A stretch of DNA of 64,000 nucleotides from Algoriphagus aquimarinus. Its GTDB lineage: Bacteria > Bacteroidota > Bacteroidia > Cytophagales > Cyclobacteriaceae. Positions 43,281-52,953 of this stretch are shown piece after piece. Position 1 is the first letter of the stretch. Every line of letters begins with the position of its first letter. The position numbers and the translations under genes were made by a program. The notes beneath the pieces were generated by a model. It was not told the origin of the DNA and did not search any database. It saw only the letters and a program-made list of their open reading frames with translations. The DNA is taken from contig NZ_FOKK01000007.1 in the NCBI RefSeq assembly GCF_900112005.1, positions 124,001-188,000 of the forward strand. Direction: 5' to 3'.

Positions 43281-46200
43281 TTAAAATTGTAAAATAACTC
43301 CACCCATAAAGGTTCTAGCAATAGGATAGGCATTAAAGTCTATTCTAAGATTTGCTCCACCATTGGGATTAACTGCAGGGTCTAAACCACTGTAACTAGT
43401 CCAGGTTACCAAATTCTGCCCTGTTACATACACCTTAGCAGAATTGATAAGTTTCGATTTCACATTTAAATTATAACTTAATCTGACTGTGTTTAATCGT
43501 ACATAAGAGGCATCTTCTACCGTGTAGCTATTAACTGATTTCTGACCTTGTCCTAATGGATTTATAAAGGAAGGATAAACATTAGAAGGATTTTCAGCAG
43601 TCCATCTATTTTGCATGGGTTCTGCTAATTTATTTCTCCGGAAACTAATTGGAAAATAGGTTTCAGCCAAGTTCCCATTATACATCTGCAATCCCTCCTG
43701 TCCTTCAAAAAATGCATACAATTCAAACCCTTTATAAGTCAATGTATTTCCAATTGACCAAATAAATTTTGGAAATGAATTACCCAGAATTACTCTGTCA
43801 TCTGAATTAACTACTCCATTACCATCTACATCTCTGTATTTAAAGTCTCCTGGGGCCACATTATCATTCGTAAGATCAAAATCATCTCCTTCTTGCCAAA
43901 TCCCAAGGATTTCATAACCATAGAAACTATTGAGAGGAAGCCCCTCTTCTATTACAGATATTTGATTGGAAAACCCTGCACTACCAGTGACAATTCTAGG
44001 AATACCTCCTAAGTCAGTAACTTCATTTTCTAACGCATTAAAGAGGAGATTTGTGGTCCATTTGAAACTGTTACTATTTATATTGGTAGAAGTCAATCCA
44101 AATTCAAATCCCGAATTTTGAACACTTCCTACATTTCGAGTCTGAGTAGTAAATCCAGTTTCTGTAGGTATAGGGAGATTCAACAACATATTAAATGTGT
44201 TTTTCTTGTAATAGTCTATGCTACCCTGAAGCCTATCCTGAAAAAAACCATAGTCAATTCCGACATTAAATTGCTCGGTCGTCTCCCAAACCAAATCTTC
44301 ATTACCTATACGTGTAGGGTCTAACGTTTTGACTTGTTTATCATCCATTACTGCAATTGGACCATTGCCGAAAGTTGTAATTGCTTGATAATTCCCAATC
44401 TCCTGATTACCAGTTCTACCCCAGCTGGTTCTCAATTTCAATGTACTTACCGTTTCTTCAATACCGGAGAAGAAAGCTTCCTCATTAATCTTCCAACTTG
44501 CTGCGATTGAAGGGAAATAACCAAACCTGTTATTAGCACCAAATCGAGAGGAACCATCTGCTCGAATACTAGCAGTTAATAAATATTTATTCTTATAAAT
44601 ATAATTCACCCTTCCTAAATAAGATAAAAGTTGGTTAGAGGATCTAGAATTTGACAACGTATAAAGAAGCGGATCCCCCAGGCTTAAGTTATTGGTTTTA
44701 AGAACATCAGAAGGAAAACCTCTGGCAGTCCCATTGAAATTAGTTGAAACAAATCTTTGTGTTGTTGCCCCAAAAACACTACTAATGGAGTGTTCTCCTA
44801 CAACCTTATTATAATTTAGTAATCCTTCAAAAAGATAATTACTTCTACTACCTGTTAAAACTGAGGCTATCCCTCCGTTTGCAGAACCATCTATTGTAGA
44901 TCTATCCACAAAAGTGTCACGTTGCTGGCTATTTATATCCCCACCCAAATTCACTCGAAAGGACAACTCTTTGGTTAAGAAATATTGCATATAAAAAGTA
45001 CCAAATGTCCTATATCCGTTGGATGAACTTGTCTTTCCATTGATTAAAGCCAAAGGGCTATCCATGGTCATAAATGATGAACGATTATATGATCCATCTG
45101 CATTGTATGGGCTGATAGTAGGGTCGTAATTATAAGCAGAGTACAAGACTCCAGCCCCTTCATTTATGCTAAAACCTGAAGGGAAATACGTATCCTTTGT
45201 GTAAGTACTGTTTAGTGCTGTACCTAGTACAAATTTATCTGTAACCTTATGTTCAAGGTTAAGCCTAAACCCAAACCTCTCGTAAGAAGAGTTTTTGACA
45301 ACTCCATCTTGATCAAAATAATTTAAACCGGCATAGAATTGTGTTTTGTCATTCCCTCCTGTGAAGGAAAGATTATGACTTTGAACCAATGCATTATCTT
45401 GATAAACCTGATCTTGCCAATTCGTGCCAGTCCCCTGCAAATCTTTGACTCTTTCACTCTCAGAACCACCTCCGTCTTCAATAATACTATTCAATATGCT
45501 TTGATATTCGGTTGGGTTTAAAACATCTAGCTTTTTGGCAACATTTTGAACTCCTAAATAAAAATCATAATTAGTTTTTAACGCACCAGTAGAACCTTTT
45601 TTTGTTGTTATTAATATTACACCATTAGCTCCTCTTGCTCCATAGATAGCTGTGGAAGAAGCATCTTTTAGTACCTCAATAGATTCTATGTCTCCTGGAT
45701 TTAAGGATGATAGTGGATTTCTAGATGTTTTTTGATCAAAATTAGATCCAGAGCCCGAAACAGCAAGACTATTATCCATGGGTAAACCGTCTATTACATA
45801 CAAAGGTGAATTCCCAGAATTGACAGACCCTACTCCCCTAATATTTACTGAGATCGCCCCTCCAGGCTCAGCACTATTCTGAACCACCTGAACTCCAGGT
45901 ATTTTTCCAGCAAGTAGTTGTTCTGCGGAAGTAATAACACCTGCGTTAAAGTCCGCCTTCTTTAAAACTCCAACAGAGCCTGTGAGATCACTTTTCTTGA
46001 CCGTACCATAGCCTACGACCACGACTTCATCAAGAGCACTAATATCCTCTGCTAATGTTATATCAATAATGGTTCTGCTTCCGACTTCAGCTTCTTGCTT
46101 TTCAAATCCAATCATTGAAAAAACCAATATCCCATTACCATTAGGAACATTAATTGAATAGTTACCATCAATATCGGTAACTGTACCTACTGTTGTGCCT

Positions 46201-46367
46201 TTCAGCAAAACATTCACTCCTGGAAGCCCCATAGGATCATCCGCTGTAATCACCGTTCCTTTGACGGTGCTCTGTTGTGCATAGGAAACATTCGATAATA
46301 CCATTACTCCAATGAGCAGTAGTAATACAAATGAACACTTCCTAAAATAAGGTAGTCTTACATTCAT
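43281..46367 (-). CDS. SusC/RagA TonB-dependent outer-membrane receptor (copy A)
   Basis: 1028 residues. Signal peptide to about residue 30 (NVSYAQ), carboxypeptidase-regulatory-like domain (about 32-108), TonB-box-like DEVVVVGYGTVKKSD, plug with LKDASSTAIYGARGANGVILITT, and a barrel ending in ARTFMGGVILQF. No STN domain, so it does not signal to a FecR protein. The first 287 bp are almost identical to those of the SusC gene at 48195-51284, whereas plug and barrel have drifted apart. It imports oligosaccharide together with SusD copy A. Confidence 0.97.
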   Translation of the reverse strand: MNVRLPYFRKCSFVLLLLIGVMVLSNVSYAQQSTVKGTVITADDPMGLPGVNVLLKGTTVGTVTDIDGNYSINVPNGNGILVFSMIGFEKQEAEVGSRTIIDITLAEDISALDEVVVVGYGTVKKSDLTGSVGVLKKADFNAGVITSAEQLLAGKIPGVQVVQNSAEPGGAISVNIRGVGSVNSGNSPLYVIDGLPMDNSLAVSGSGSNFDQKTSRNPLSSLNPGDIESIEVLKDASSTAIYGARGANGVILITTKKGSTGALKTNYDFYLGVQNVAKKLDVLNPTEYQSILNSIIEDGGGSESERVKDLQGTGTNWQDQVYQDNALVQSHNLSFTGGNDKTQFYAGLNYFDQDGVVKNSSYERFGFRLNLEHKVTDKFVLGTALNSTYTKDTYFPSGFSINEGAGVLYSAYNYDPTISPYNADGSYNRSSFMTMDSPLALINGKTSSSNGYRTFGTFYMQYFLTKELSFRVNLGGDINSQQRDTFVDRSTIDGSANGGIASVLTGSRSNYLFEGLLNYNKVVGEHSISSVFGATTQRFVSTNFNGTARGFPSDVLKTNNLSLGDPLLYTLSNSRSSNQLLSYLGRVNYIYKNKYLLTASIRADGSSRFGANNRFGYFPSIAASWKINEEAFFSGIEETVSTLKLRTSWGRTGNQEIGNYQAITTFGNGPIAVMDDKQVKTLDPTRIGNEDLVWETTEQFNVGIDYGFFQDRLQGSIDYYKKNTFNMLLNLPIPTETGFTTQTRNVGSVQNSGFEFGLTSTNINSNSFKWTTNLLFNALENEVTDLGGIPRIVTGSAGFSNQISVIEEGLPLNSFYGYEILGIWQEGDDFDLTNDNVAPGDFKYRDVDGNGVVNSDDRVILGNSFPKFIWSIGNTLTYKGFELYAFFEGQEGLQMYNGNLAETYFPISFRRNKLAEPMQNRWTAENPSNVYPSFINPLGQGQKSVNSYTVEDASYVRLNTVRLSYNLNVKSKLINSAKVYVTGQNLVTWTSYSGLDPAVNPNGGANLRIDFNAYPIARTFMGGVILQF
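46081..46367 (-). repeat. Near-identical 5' segment shared by the two susC genes (copy A)
   Basis: 287 bp that match 50998-51284 with two substitutions (both silent T/C changes by reading). It encodes the signal peptide and most of the carboxypeptidase-like domain. Identity falls off sharply below 46081. Confidence 0.9.
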
Positions 46368-46600
46368 GTTAATATGGTTTTGGGGTTAGCATTAATTGAT
46401 TTTCAATTATTAGCAGCATGATAATTTATTAAGCAGTTTTATATGCCGCTTAGTATAGGTATAGTCTACTTGACTACAGTAAGTCTTATACCAGACCTTC
46501 ATTTGATTTTTTGAAAATGAGGCAATTCATTCAAAATGGTTTCCGATTAATTTAGTAACTGTATAACTAAATTAATATTAAATAAATATAGAGTTATTAA
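46368..46600. other. Spacer inside the operon between the two susCD modules
   Basis: 233 bp (333 bp with the sulfatase stub). It contains a hairpin, GGTATA (46458-46463) with TATACC (46487-46492) and an inner ACTT/AAGT pairing, but no T-run. The rest is AT-rich. It could hold a processing site or an internal promoter for susC copy A; nothing decisive is visible. Confidence 0.4.
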
Positions 46601-46714
46601 ACTCTTCTTGGATAGACTCACTTTTGTTTCCTTGACACCTAAGAAGGTGCCAAGGAAACAAAAGCTCAGAAGAATCAATTTACCCAATCTATCAAGTAAT
46701 TTAATATCCTTCAT
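46601..46714 (-). pseudogene. 5' stub of a duplicated sulfatase gene
   Basis: From the ATG at 46712-46714 the frame reads MKDIKLLDRLGKLILL and continues through the hydrophobic segment, matching the N-terminus of the sulfatase at 40284-41804 almost residue for residue. A 2-bp net insertion after about codon 28 breaks the frame, and homology ends at 46601. Like the intact copy, its ATG overlaps the preceding SusD stop by 14 bp. The remaining ~470 codons are gone. This is a relic of a duplicated SusC-SusD-sulfatase module. Confidence 0.9.
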
Positions 46715-48182
46715 TTTGAGTAAGCAGTGGATTCGCATCCATTGTAGCAAATGGGATTGGATATAACCTATGAAAGGGTTTAGCGTTGGTAGCCCCTCTA
46801 GCATGTGCAAACTCTATTAACTTATCCATTCGGATCAAATCCAGTCGTCTTTTTCCTTCGGAATAAAACTCCCAGCCTCTTTCGTCCAAAACTTGCATTC
46901 TAAGCTCTTCCTTAGAAGCGAAATCACTTAGTTTCAAAGAAGTTTCGATACCAGCACGAGCTCTGATTCTATTGATTAGATCAACTGACTCTTGATTAGG
47001 ACCATTTAACTCATTAAGAGCTTCCGCTCTATTCAGTAAAATCTCTGCAAATCTAATTTCAGGTATATCATTACCAAAAGAAGCATTCACCCCTTCTGGA
47101 TCCGGCCAATATTTAAAGGAGCGAGTATTATCCACTTCATCTAACAGCGAAATTAAATTTCCATCTGTATTGATATATTCGTGTAAGATCAGGTCCTTTC
47201 TCTTATCGTTTTCACCAAAAGAGAAATAAAACTTATCCCTAATTCTGGATTCATTTGGCCAATTTCTCCAGGCATTTGAGAACTGCAAACCTGTTCTAGG
47301 ATCACTAGCAAAACCTATAGGAAATGCCGTATTCATCCAACTATTTGATGCTCTTCTATCAGCACTAGTCTTAGCTGGTCGAACCCAGATGTATTCACTG
47401 TTTCGTTCGTTTTCCACTTTAAACAAATCTTCATACACTGGAAACAAATCATAATTCCATTGATCCATGATTTGCTTTGCAAAGTCAGCGGATTTTTGCC
47501 AATCCTTATTATTTAAGTAAAAGTTGGACAACCAGCCCTGTGCTGCCGCTTTATGAGCTCTAGCATAATTTGCTTCTTGTCCAGGAGCAGGTAAATCTGC
47601 TAAGGCCGCGATCAATTCTGTTTCAATGAAGCTGGAAAGTTCTTCGGTTGAAGCTCTTGGTAATTGTACCTCATCTTCAGTTGATGTTCGTAAGGGAACG
47701 GGCCCAAATTTCCAAAACAATTTAATGTAACATGTGGCCCTGATAAAGCGAGCCTCTGCTTTATATATAGTCTTTTGACTTTCAGAAACTTCCAAGGCAT
47801 CCAAATTTTCTAATACTAAATTTGCATCTCTAATGGCTCTGTATGGATAGTCCCAATTTTCACCTTGCAACAGACCAATTGACGCATCCCATGTGAAATT
47901 GATATACTGTAAGGCAGTTGCATTGACTCCATCTCCGGATTGATAAGCAAAATCAGTGATCCACTCATCAGCAGCGAAAACATAGATTGAATTATTGGAA
48001 ACCATGTTGGAAGCATTCGCATAAGCAGCTCCCATTAATGACTCTATTCCTTCCTTGGTTTTTAGGAAATTCTCCGGTGCTAACTGAGAAAAGGGCTTTT
48101 CTTCCAAGTAATCTGAGCACCCTACTGTCAACAATGTGGTCATCGTAACAGCAAAATATTTATATATATTCTTGATTTTCAT
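46701..48182 (-). CDS. SusD/RagB-family glycan-binding lipoprotein (copy B)
   Basis: 493 residues. Lipoprotein signal with Cys22 (LLTVGCSDYLEEKP). SusD blocks: FLKTKEGIESLMGAAYANAS, AEARFIRATCYIKLFWKFGPVPL, NSEYIWVRPAK, IRFAEILLNRAEALNELNG and LDERGWEFYSEGKRRLDLIR, ending in LYPIPFATMDANPLLTQNEGY. It is a diverged paralogue of the SusD at 41791-43269. It starts 12 bp after SusC copy B and its end overlaps the dead sulfatase start. The differences to copy A suggest a different oligosaccharide or size class. Confidence 0.97.
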   Translation of the reverse strand: MKIKNIYKYFAVTMTTLLTVGCSDYLEEKPFSQLAPENFLKTKEGIESLMGAAYANASNMVSNNSIYVFAADEWITDFAYQSGDGVNATALQYINFTWDASIGLLQGENWDYPYRAIRDANLVLENLDALEVSESQKTIYKAEARFIRATCYIKLFWKFGPVPLRTSTEDEVQLPRASTEELSSFIETELIAALADLPAPGQEANYARAHKAAAQGWLSNFYLNNKDWQKSADFAKQIMDQWNYDLFPVYEDLFKVENERNSEYIWVRPAKTSADRRASNSWMNTAFPIGFASDPRTGLQFSNAWRNWPNESRIRDKFYFSFGENDKRKDLILHEYINTDGNLISLLDEVDNTRSFKYWPDPEGVNASFGNDIPEIRFAEILLNRAEALNELNGPNQESVDLINRIRARAGIETSLKLSDFASKEELRMQVLDERGWEFYSEGKRRLDLIRMDKLIEFAHARGATNAKPFHRLYPIPFATMDANPLLTQNEGY

Positions 48183-48194
48183 GATTTCAATAAA

Positions 48195-51100
48195 TTATAG
48201 TGTGAAACTGATTCCTGCCAAAAATGTCCTTGACACTGGAAATGCATTCCAATCAATTCTAAAATTGGCACCACCATTAGGGTTAATCGCTGGATCCATA
48301 CCACTATAATTAGTGATGGTGAATAAATTCTGGCCAGTTAAGTTGATGGTAGCTGCACTAAAAATTCCACTTTTAGCTGGAAAATGATAGCTAAGCTTAA
48401 CTGTATTAAGTCTCAAATAAGATGCGTCTTCCACAGTGATACTGTTCACACGTTTTTCACCTTGACTACTTGTATTTACAAAAGATGGATATTCGTTAGA
48501 AGGGTTTTCAGGTGTCCATCTGTTTAACAGAGGTTCTGCATACCTGTTTCTTCTAACACCGGCTGGAAAGTATGTATCGATTAACCCATTATTGAGCATT
48601 TTCGCACCTTCCACTCCTTCAATAAAGACATAAAGATCAAACCCTTTGTAGCTTACTGTATTGCCTACAGACCAGATAAATTTTGGAAAGGAATTGCCAA
48701 GTATTGTCCTATCCTCAGTGTTGACTTTACCATCCCCATTTATATCTCTATATTTTATGTCACCAGGCTTGACATTATCCAGCGTAGAACTAAAATCATC
48801 ACCAGTCTGCCAGATACCTAGCACTTCGTATCCATAGAATGATTCCAGAGGAATTCCTTCCTCAATGATTGCGATTTGACTAGTCGCTCCAGCACTACCA
48901 GTAACAATTCTTTCAATTCCACCTAAATCAGTAACCTCATTTTTTAAGGTAGTGAATATCAGATTTGTGGTCCATCTGATTTTTCCTGAATTTATATTCC
49001 TTGAAGTCAAAGCGAATTCAAATCCTGAATTTTTAATCCCACCAACATTAGTCAGTTGTGAAGTAAATCCTGTAGATCTTGGAATAGGTAATGACAATAG
49101 CATGTCTGACGTATTTTTCACGTACCAATCCATACTTCCATAAAGCCTATCTCCCCACAAACCATAATCAATACCAAAATCTAACTGCTCTGTAGTTTCC
49201 CACTTAAGATCTGGATTGGCAATTCTAGCAGGCTGAGTGGATGAACGTTGCTGGTCGTCATAAACTACAGTTGGCCCGCCGCTAAAAGTACTTATTGACT
49301 GATAATTACCTATTTCTTGGTTACCAGTTCTACCCCAGCTAGCTCTTAATTTTAGCGTACTGACAGTCTTTTCTAGGCTTGAGAAGAAATCCTCTTCATT
49401 AATTTTCCAGCCAGCAGCAACGGAAGGGAAATAGCCGAATTTGTTATTCTCTCCAAATCTTGAAGATCCATCTGCTCTAATTGAACCAGTTAAAAGATAC
49501 TTGCTATTGAATGTATAGTTTAATCTAGCCAAGTAAGAAAGTATGGTATTATCTACTTTAGAACTTCCTATAACATTAAGGTTTGGATTTCCTAGGTCGA
49601 GATTATAAGTCTCTGTTGCATCCGAAGGAAAGCCTCTACCCTCAGAGGAAAATCTATTTGAAATAAACTTCTGAGTAGTCACACCTGCTACTGCATTAAA
49701 AGAGTGTTTATCAAAGGTTTTCTTATAATTAAACAGACCTTCTACTAGGTAATTAGATGCTGTTCCATGCAAAATAGTTGCTATACCACCTGCTGCTAAT
49801 CCATCAATAGTTGTTCTATCTATATAATAATCACGTTGCTGATTACTGACATCTCCACCAAGATTCAATCTGAATGAAAACTCAGGTGTGAAAAAATATT
49901 CACCATAGATAGAACCAAAGGTTCTATAAGTATTACCTATCCCTCTTTTCCCATTTGCAAGGGCAACTGGATTATCCACATTGATGTGTTGTGAAATCAC
50001 ATAATCACCATCTGCGTTTCTGACATTTAAGGTAGGATCCATCTGCATCGCTGCAAAGACCACACCTGCATGTTCATTAAGTTGAAACCCACCAGGGGTG
50101 AACTGATCTTTAGAATAATTTGAACTAAAATTAATTCCTGTGTGGAATTTTTCATCGACCTTATGATCAAGATTAAACCTCAATCCATATCGCTCAAATG
50201 ATGAATTCATCACTAAACCATCTTGGTTAAAGTAATTTAGTGAGATCAAATAACTGGTATTTTCATTTCCCCCCGACATGGAAAGATTGTGGCTTTGAAT
50301 GCCAGCATTCGGATTATATACTTCGTCCAACCAATCTGTACCATCTCCCTGAAAATCAGAAACCTTATCAGTACTAGACCCACCACCAGATTCTATAATA
50401 CTGTTAATGATTGTTTTGTATTCGTCAGCATCTAAAAGATTAATTTTATTTGCAACGTTTTGTACACCTGCATAACCATCATAGGAAACTTTCATTTTCC
50501 CTTTTTTGCCATTTCTGGTAGTAATTAATATTACTCCATTAGCGCCTCTGGCTCCATAAATTGCCGTTGCAGAAGCATCTTTCAAAACTTCTATTGATTC
50601 AATATCTGCTGGATTTATGGAACTCAATGGAGATCGTTCCGTTCTAGGTGCTGGAAATCTCTCACCAGCTCCAGAAACTGCTGAACTGTTACTAAAAGGA
50701 AGCCCATCAATTACATAAAGTGGAGAAGTTCCTGAATTTATGGAACCAACACCACGTATGTTTATAGACATCCCTCCCCCTGGTTCTGCACTGTTCTGGA
50801 CAACTTGAACACCAGCCATTTTTCCAGCTAAAAGTTGCTCAGGGCTTGAAATTGCTCCTTGGTTAAAATCTTCTTTTTTCAAAGCTGAAACAGATCCTGT
50901 TAAGTCACTTTTCTTTACAGTACCATATCCCACAACAACAACTTCATCGAGTGCGCTGATGTCCTCCGATAAGGTAATATCAATAATAGTTCTGCTTCCG
51001 ACTTCAGCTTCCTGCTTTTCAAATCCAATCATTGAAAAAACCAATATCCCATTACCATTAGGAACATTAATTGAATAGTTACCATCAATATCGGTAACTG

Positions 51101-51284
51101 TACCTACTGTTGTGCCTTTTAGCAAAACATTCACTCCTGGAAGCCCCATAGGATCATCCGCTGTAATCACCGTTCCTTTGACGGTGCTCTGTTGTGCATA
51201 GGAAACATTCGATAATACCATTACTCCAATGAGCAGTAGTAATACAAATGAACACTTCCTAAAATAAGGTAGTCTTACATTCAT
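48195..51284 (-). CDS. SusC/RagA TonB-dependent outer-membrane receptor (copy B)
   Basis: 1029 residues. Same architecture as copy A: signal peptide (to about 30), carboxypeptidase-like domain (32-108), DEVVVVGYGTVKKSD, plug with LKDASATAIYGARGANGVILITT, barrel ending in SRTFLAGISFTL. No STN domain. N-terminal ~105 residues are practically identical to copy A and the remainder is clearly homologous but diverged. Starts 27 bp after the isomerase gene stop, so it is in the first half of the operon. Confidence 0.97.
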   Translation of the reverse strand: MNVRLPYFRKCSFVLLLLIGVMVLSNVSYAQQSTVKGTVITADDPMGLPGVNVLLKGTTVGTVTDIDGNYSINVPNGNGILVFSMIGFEKQEAEVGSRTIIDITLSEDISALDEVVVVGYGTVKKSDLTGSVSALKKEDFNQGAISSPEQLLAGKMAGVQVVQNSAEPGGGMSINIRGVGSINSGTSPLYVIDGLPFSNSSAVSGAGERFPAPRTERSPLSSINPADIESIEVLKDASATAIYGARGANGVILITTRNGKKGKMKVSYDGYAGVQNVANKINLLDADEYKTIINSIIESGGGSSTDKVSDFQGDGTDWLDEVYNPNAGIQSHNLSMSGGNENTSYLISLNYFNQDGLVMNSSFERYGLRFNLDHKVDEKFHTGINFSSNYSKDQFTPGGFQLNEHAGVVFAAMQMDPTLNVRNADGDYVISQHINVDNPVALANGKRGIGNTYRTFGSIYGEYFFTPEFSFRLNLGGDVSNQQRDYYIDRTTIDGLAAGGIATILHGTASNYLVEGLFNYKKTFDKHSFNAVAGVTTQKFISNRFSSEGRGFPSDATETYNLDLGNPNLNVIGSSKVDNTILSYLARLNYTFNSKYLLTGSIRADGSSRFGENNKFGYFPSVAAGWKINEEDFFSSLEKTVSTLKLRASWGRTGNQEIGNYQSISTFSGGPTVVYDDQQRSSTQPARIANPDLKWETTEQLDFGIDYGLWGDRLYGSMDWYVKNTSDMLLSLPIPRSTGFTSQLTNVGGIKNSGFEFALTSRNINSGKIRWTTNLIFTTLKNEVTDLGGIERIVTGSAGATSQIAIIEEGIPLESFYGYEVLGIWQTGDDFSSTLDNVKPGDIKYRDINGDGKVNTEDRTILGNSFPKFIWSVGNTVSYKGFDLYVFIEGVEGAKMLNNGLIDTYFPAGVRRNRYAEPLLNRWTPENPSNEYPSFVNTSSQGEKRVNSITVEDASYLRLNTVKLSYHFPAKSGIFSAATINLTGQNLFTITNYSGMDPAINPNGGANFRIDWNAFPVSRTFLAGISFTL
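50998..51284 (-). repeat. Near-identical 5' segment shared by the two susC genes (copy B)
   Basis: 287 bp matching 46081-46367 with two substitutions. See the copy A entry; the coding product is the signal peptide and most of the carboxypeptidase-like domain. Confidence 0.9.
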
Positions 51285-51311
51285 TTTATTTAGGGTTTTG
51301 GGTTAGGTTAA

Positions 51312-52919
51312 TTATTTAAAATCGCCACATATAAAGGTTTTTATGCCTAGGGTATTAAAAACTGTGGCTTTATGCTTAGCGGCACTATTTGCTGATTCTA
51401 AAGAGTCGGCATAGGCCACTTGAATATGGTTGGCCTTATGTCTAGCCATCATCTGATTCTTGGAAATCCCTGGTAGGACTGCATGCATGATAGGCCAAAC
51501 CGGCGTTGTGTTATCCCATCTTCTTTGAGTTTCTTCCTCCGACAAAGCAACCACTTCACCAACGCCTATATCACAGGAAAGAGAATCATTTTCAACATAT
51601 ATTCTACTCCAAACTATATGACCTGGCTTACTAATACCTTTTAAGCTTCCTCCACCTTTCTTGAAATACATTGGAGGTTGACGCTCACTACTTGCTCCGG
51701 TATATCCTCCAATAAAATGGGCAGGAGGTGCTGCTCCCGATATTAAAAACACCCAAACAAATTCAGGCTCTCCATTGATGAGGTATTCCTCACCCCATCT
51801 GATATCATGGAGGGTAGTTTCTGGATCTAATCCAAGAGTCAACCAGAGCTTAGTGGTAATAAGCGCATCAATACCAGCACACTCGTCCACTTCATTGAAG
51901 TGTGGTAATACCGATTTAGGATAAAGCTCAATACCATCTGCATCAAAAACAGGCGGACGATCCATGTTATTCAATAGACCTTCTGCTAAATCACTTGCTG
52001 CTACTAAATCTTTCAAGCCTTGTTGGTACTGAATCCCTATGGTATCGCACCCATATTGAGCCGAAATTCTCATTGCAGCGATATACATTCTACACTGCTC
52101 AAGTGTCTGTTCTTTGGTAAGCTCTATAGCTGGATTAGTGCCCCAGTTGAATGTCATTCCTTTCTCAAGAAGCCAGTTCAAAACCGATTGAGCTTCTGAT
52201 TGACCAACGCTCAACATTTCTGCATAAAGTGCAGACTGACTTAGTCTTTCTTTAAAGATCCCGAGTTTATTCAATAGTTTATCTGGTACTATGGCATTGA
52301 ACATGCCCATACACCCTTCATCGAAGACACCCATTATGGCTTTATTTTTCAAAAAGTCTCGGGTGAAATCCTTAGCAGAAACTCTAATTGAGTCCGATAT
52401 CTCTATTGAATCAAAATTCTGAACATGTGAGTCATCATGTTGGATAACTCCTGTCTTAAGCCATTCGGCTAATTTTTCCTTAAAAAAATCATCTTGAAAA
52501 TCATTACTCCATAGCGTACTATAAGTAGCCTCTGCTTTTGTTAATGATCCATTCAGATTCAACATCCCTACTAATCCTGAAGACATTCCTTCCCAGTTTG
52601 CCAAAGTCAAAATCGGACCCTTATGCGTCATTAATCCAGGCAATACGTGATGTGTGTACTGCCAAACACTTTCTGCAACTATGATAGGTAATGTCGGATC
52701 AAGAGATTTAAAAACTTCCATCCCCATCTTTTGAGAATCAATAAAACCATGCTTCTTTGAAGAGTCATAGCTGTGTCCACGGAGAACTTGATAACCGAAT
52801 TCATTAAGTGTGGTTTCAAGCTGCTTTTCCATTTTTTCTTGGAATTTCCAGCCAACCTGATTGGCATCTAAACGTAGATCACCACTGGTAACTAATAAAA
52901 TTTTATTTCTAACGTACAT
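51312..52919 (-). CDS. L-fucose/L-arabinose isomerase-family protein
   Basis: 535 residues, no signal peptide, cytosolic. FDEGCMGMFNAIVPD (199-213) with Asp200-Glu201 matches the metal-binding glutamate region of the fucose-isomerase fold. NWGTNPAIELTKEQ, DTIGIQYQQGLKD, EVDECAGIDALIT and the C-terminal HFIGGYTGASSERQPP are further conserved-looking blocks. Known family members interconvert aldose and ketose with Mn2+. The sequence is distant from classical FucI and AraA, so the sugar may be unusual. As first gene of the operon it would feed the kinase at 30-31.6 kb. Confidence 0.8.
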   Translation of the reverse strand: MYVRNKILLVTSGDLRLDANQVGWKFQEKMEKQLETTLNEFGYQVLRGHSYDSSKKHGFIDSQKMGMEVFKSLDPTLPIIVAESVWQYTHHVLPGLMTHKGPILTLANWEGMSSGLVGMLNLNGSLTKAEATYSTLWSNDFQDDFFKEKLAEWLKTGVIQHDDSHVQNFDSIEISDSIRVSAKDFTRDFLKNKAIMGVFDEGCMGMFNAIVPDKLLNKLGIFKERLSQSALYAEMLSVGQSEAQSVLNWLLEKGMTFNWGTNPAIELTKEQTLEQCRMYIAAMRISAQYGCDTIGIQYQQGLKDLVAASDLAEGLLNNMDRPPVFDADGIELYPKSVLPHFNEVDECAGIDALITTKLWLTLGLDPETTLHDIRWGEEYLINGEPEFVWVFLISGAAPPAHFIGGYTGASSERQPPMYFKKGGGSLKGISKPGHIVWSRIYVENDSLSCDIGVGEVVALSEEETQRRWDNTTPVWPIMHAVLPGISKNQMMARHKANHIQVAYADSLESANSAAKHKATVFNTLGIKTFICGDFK

Positions 52920-52953
52920 CTGCTAACTCGTGGGTTTATTGAATGAACATGTA

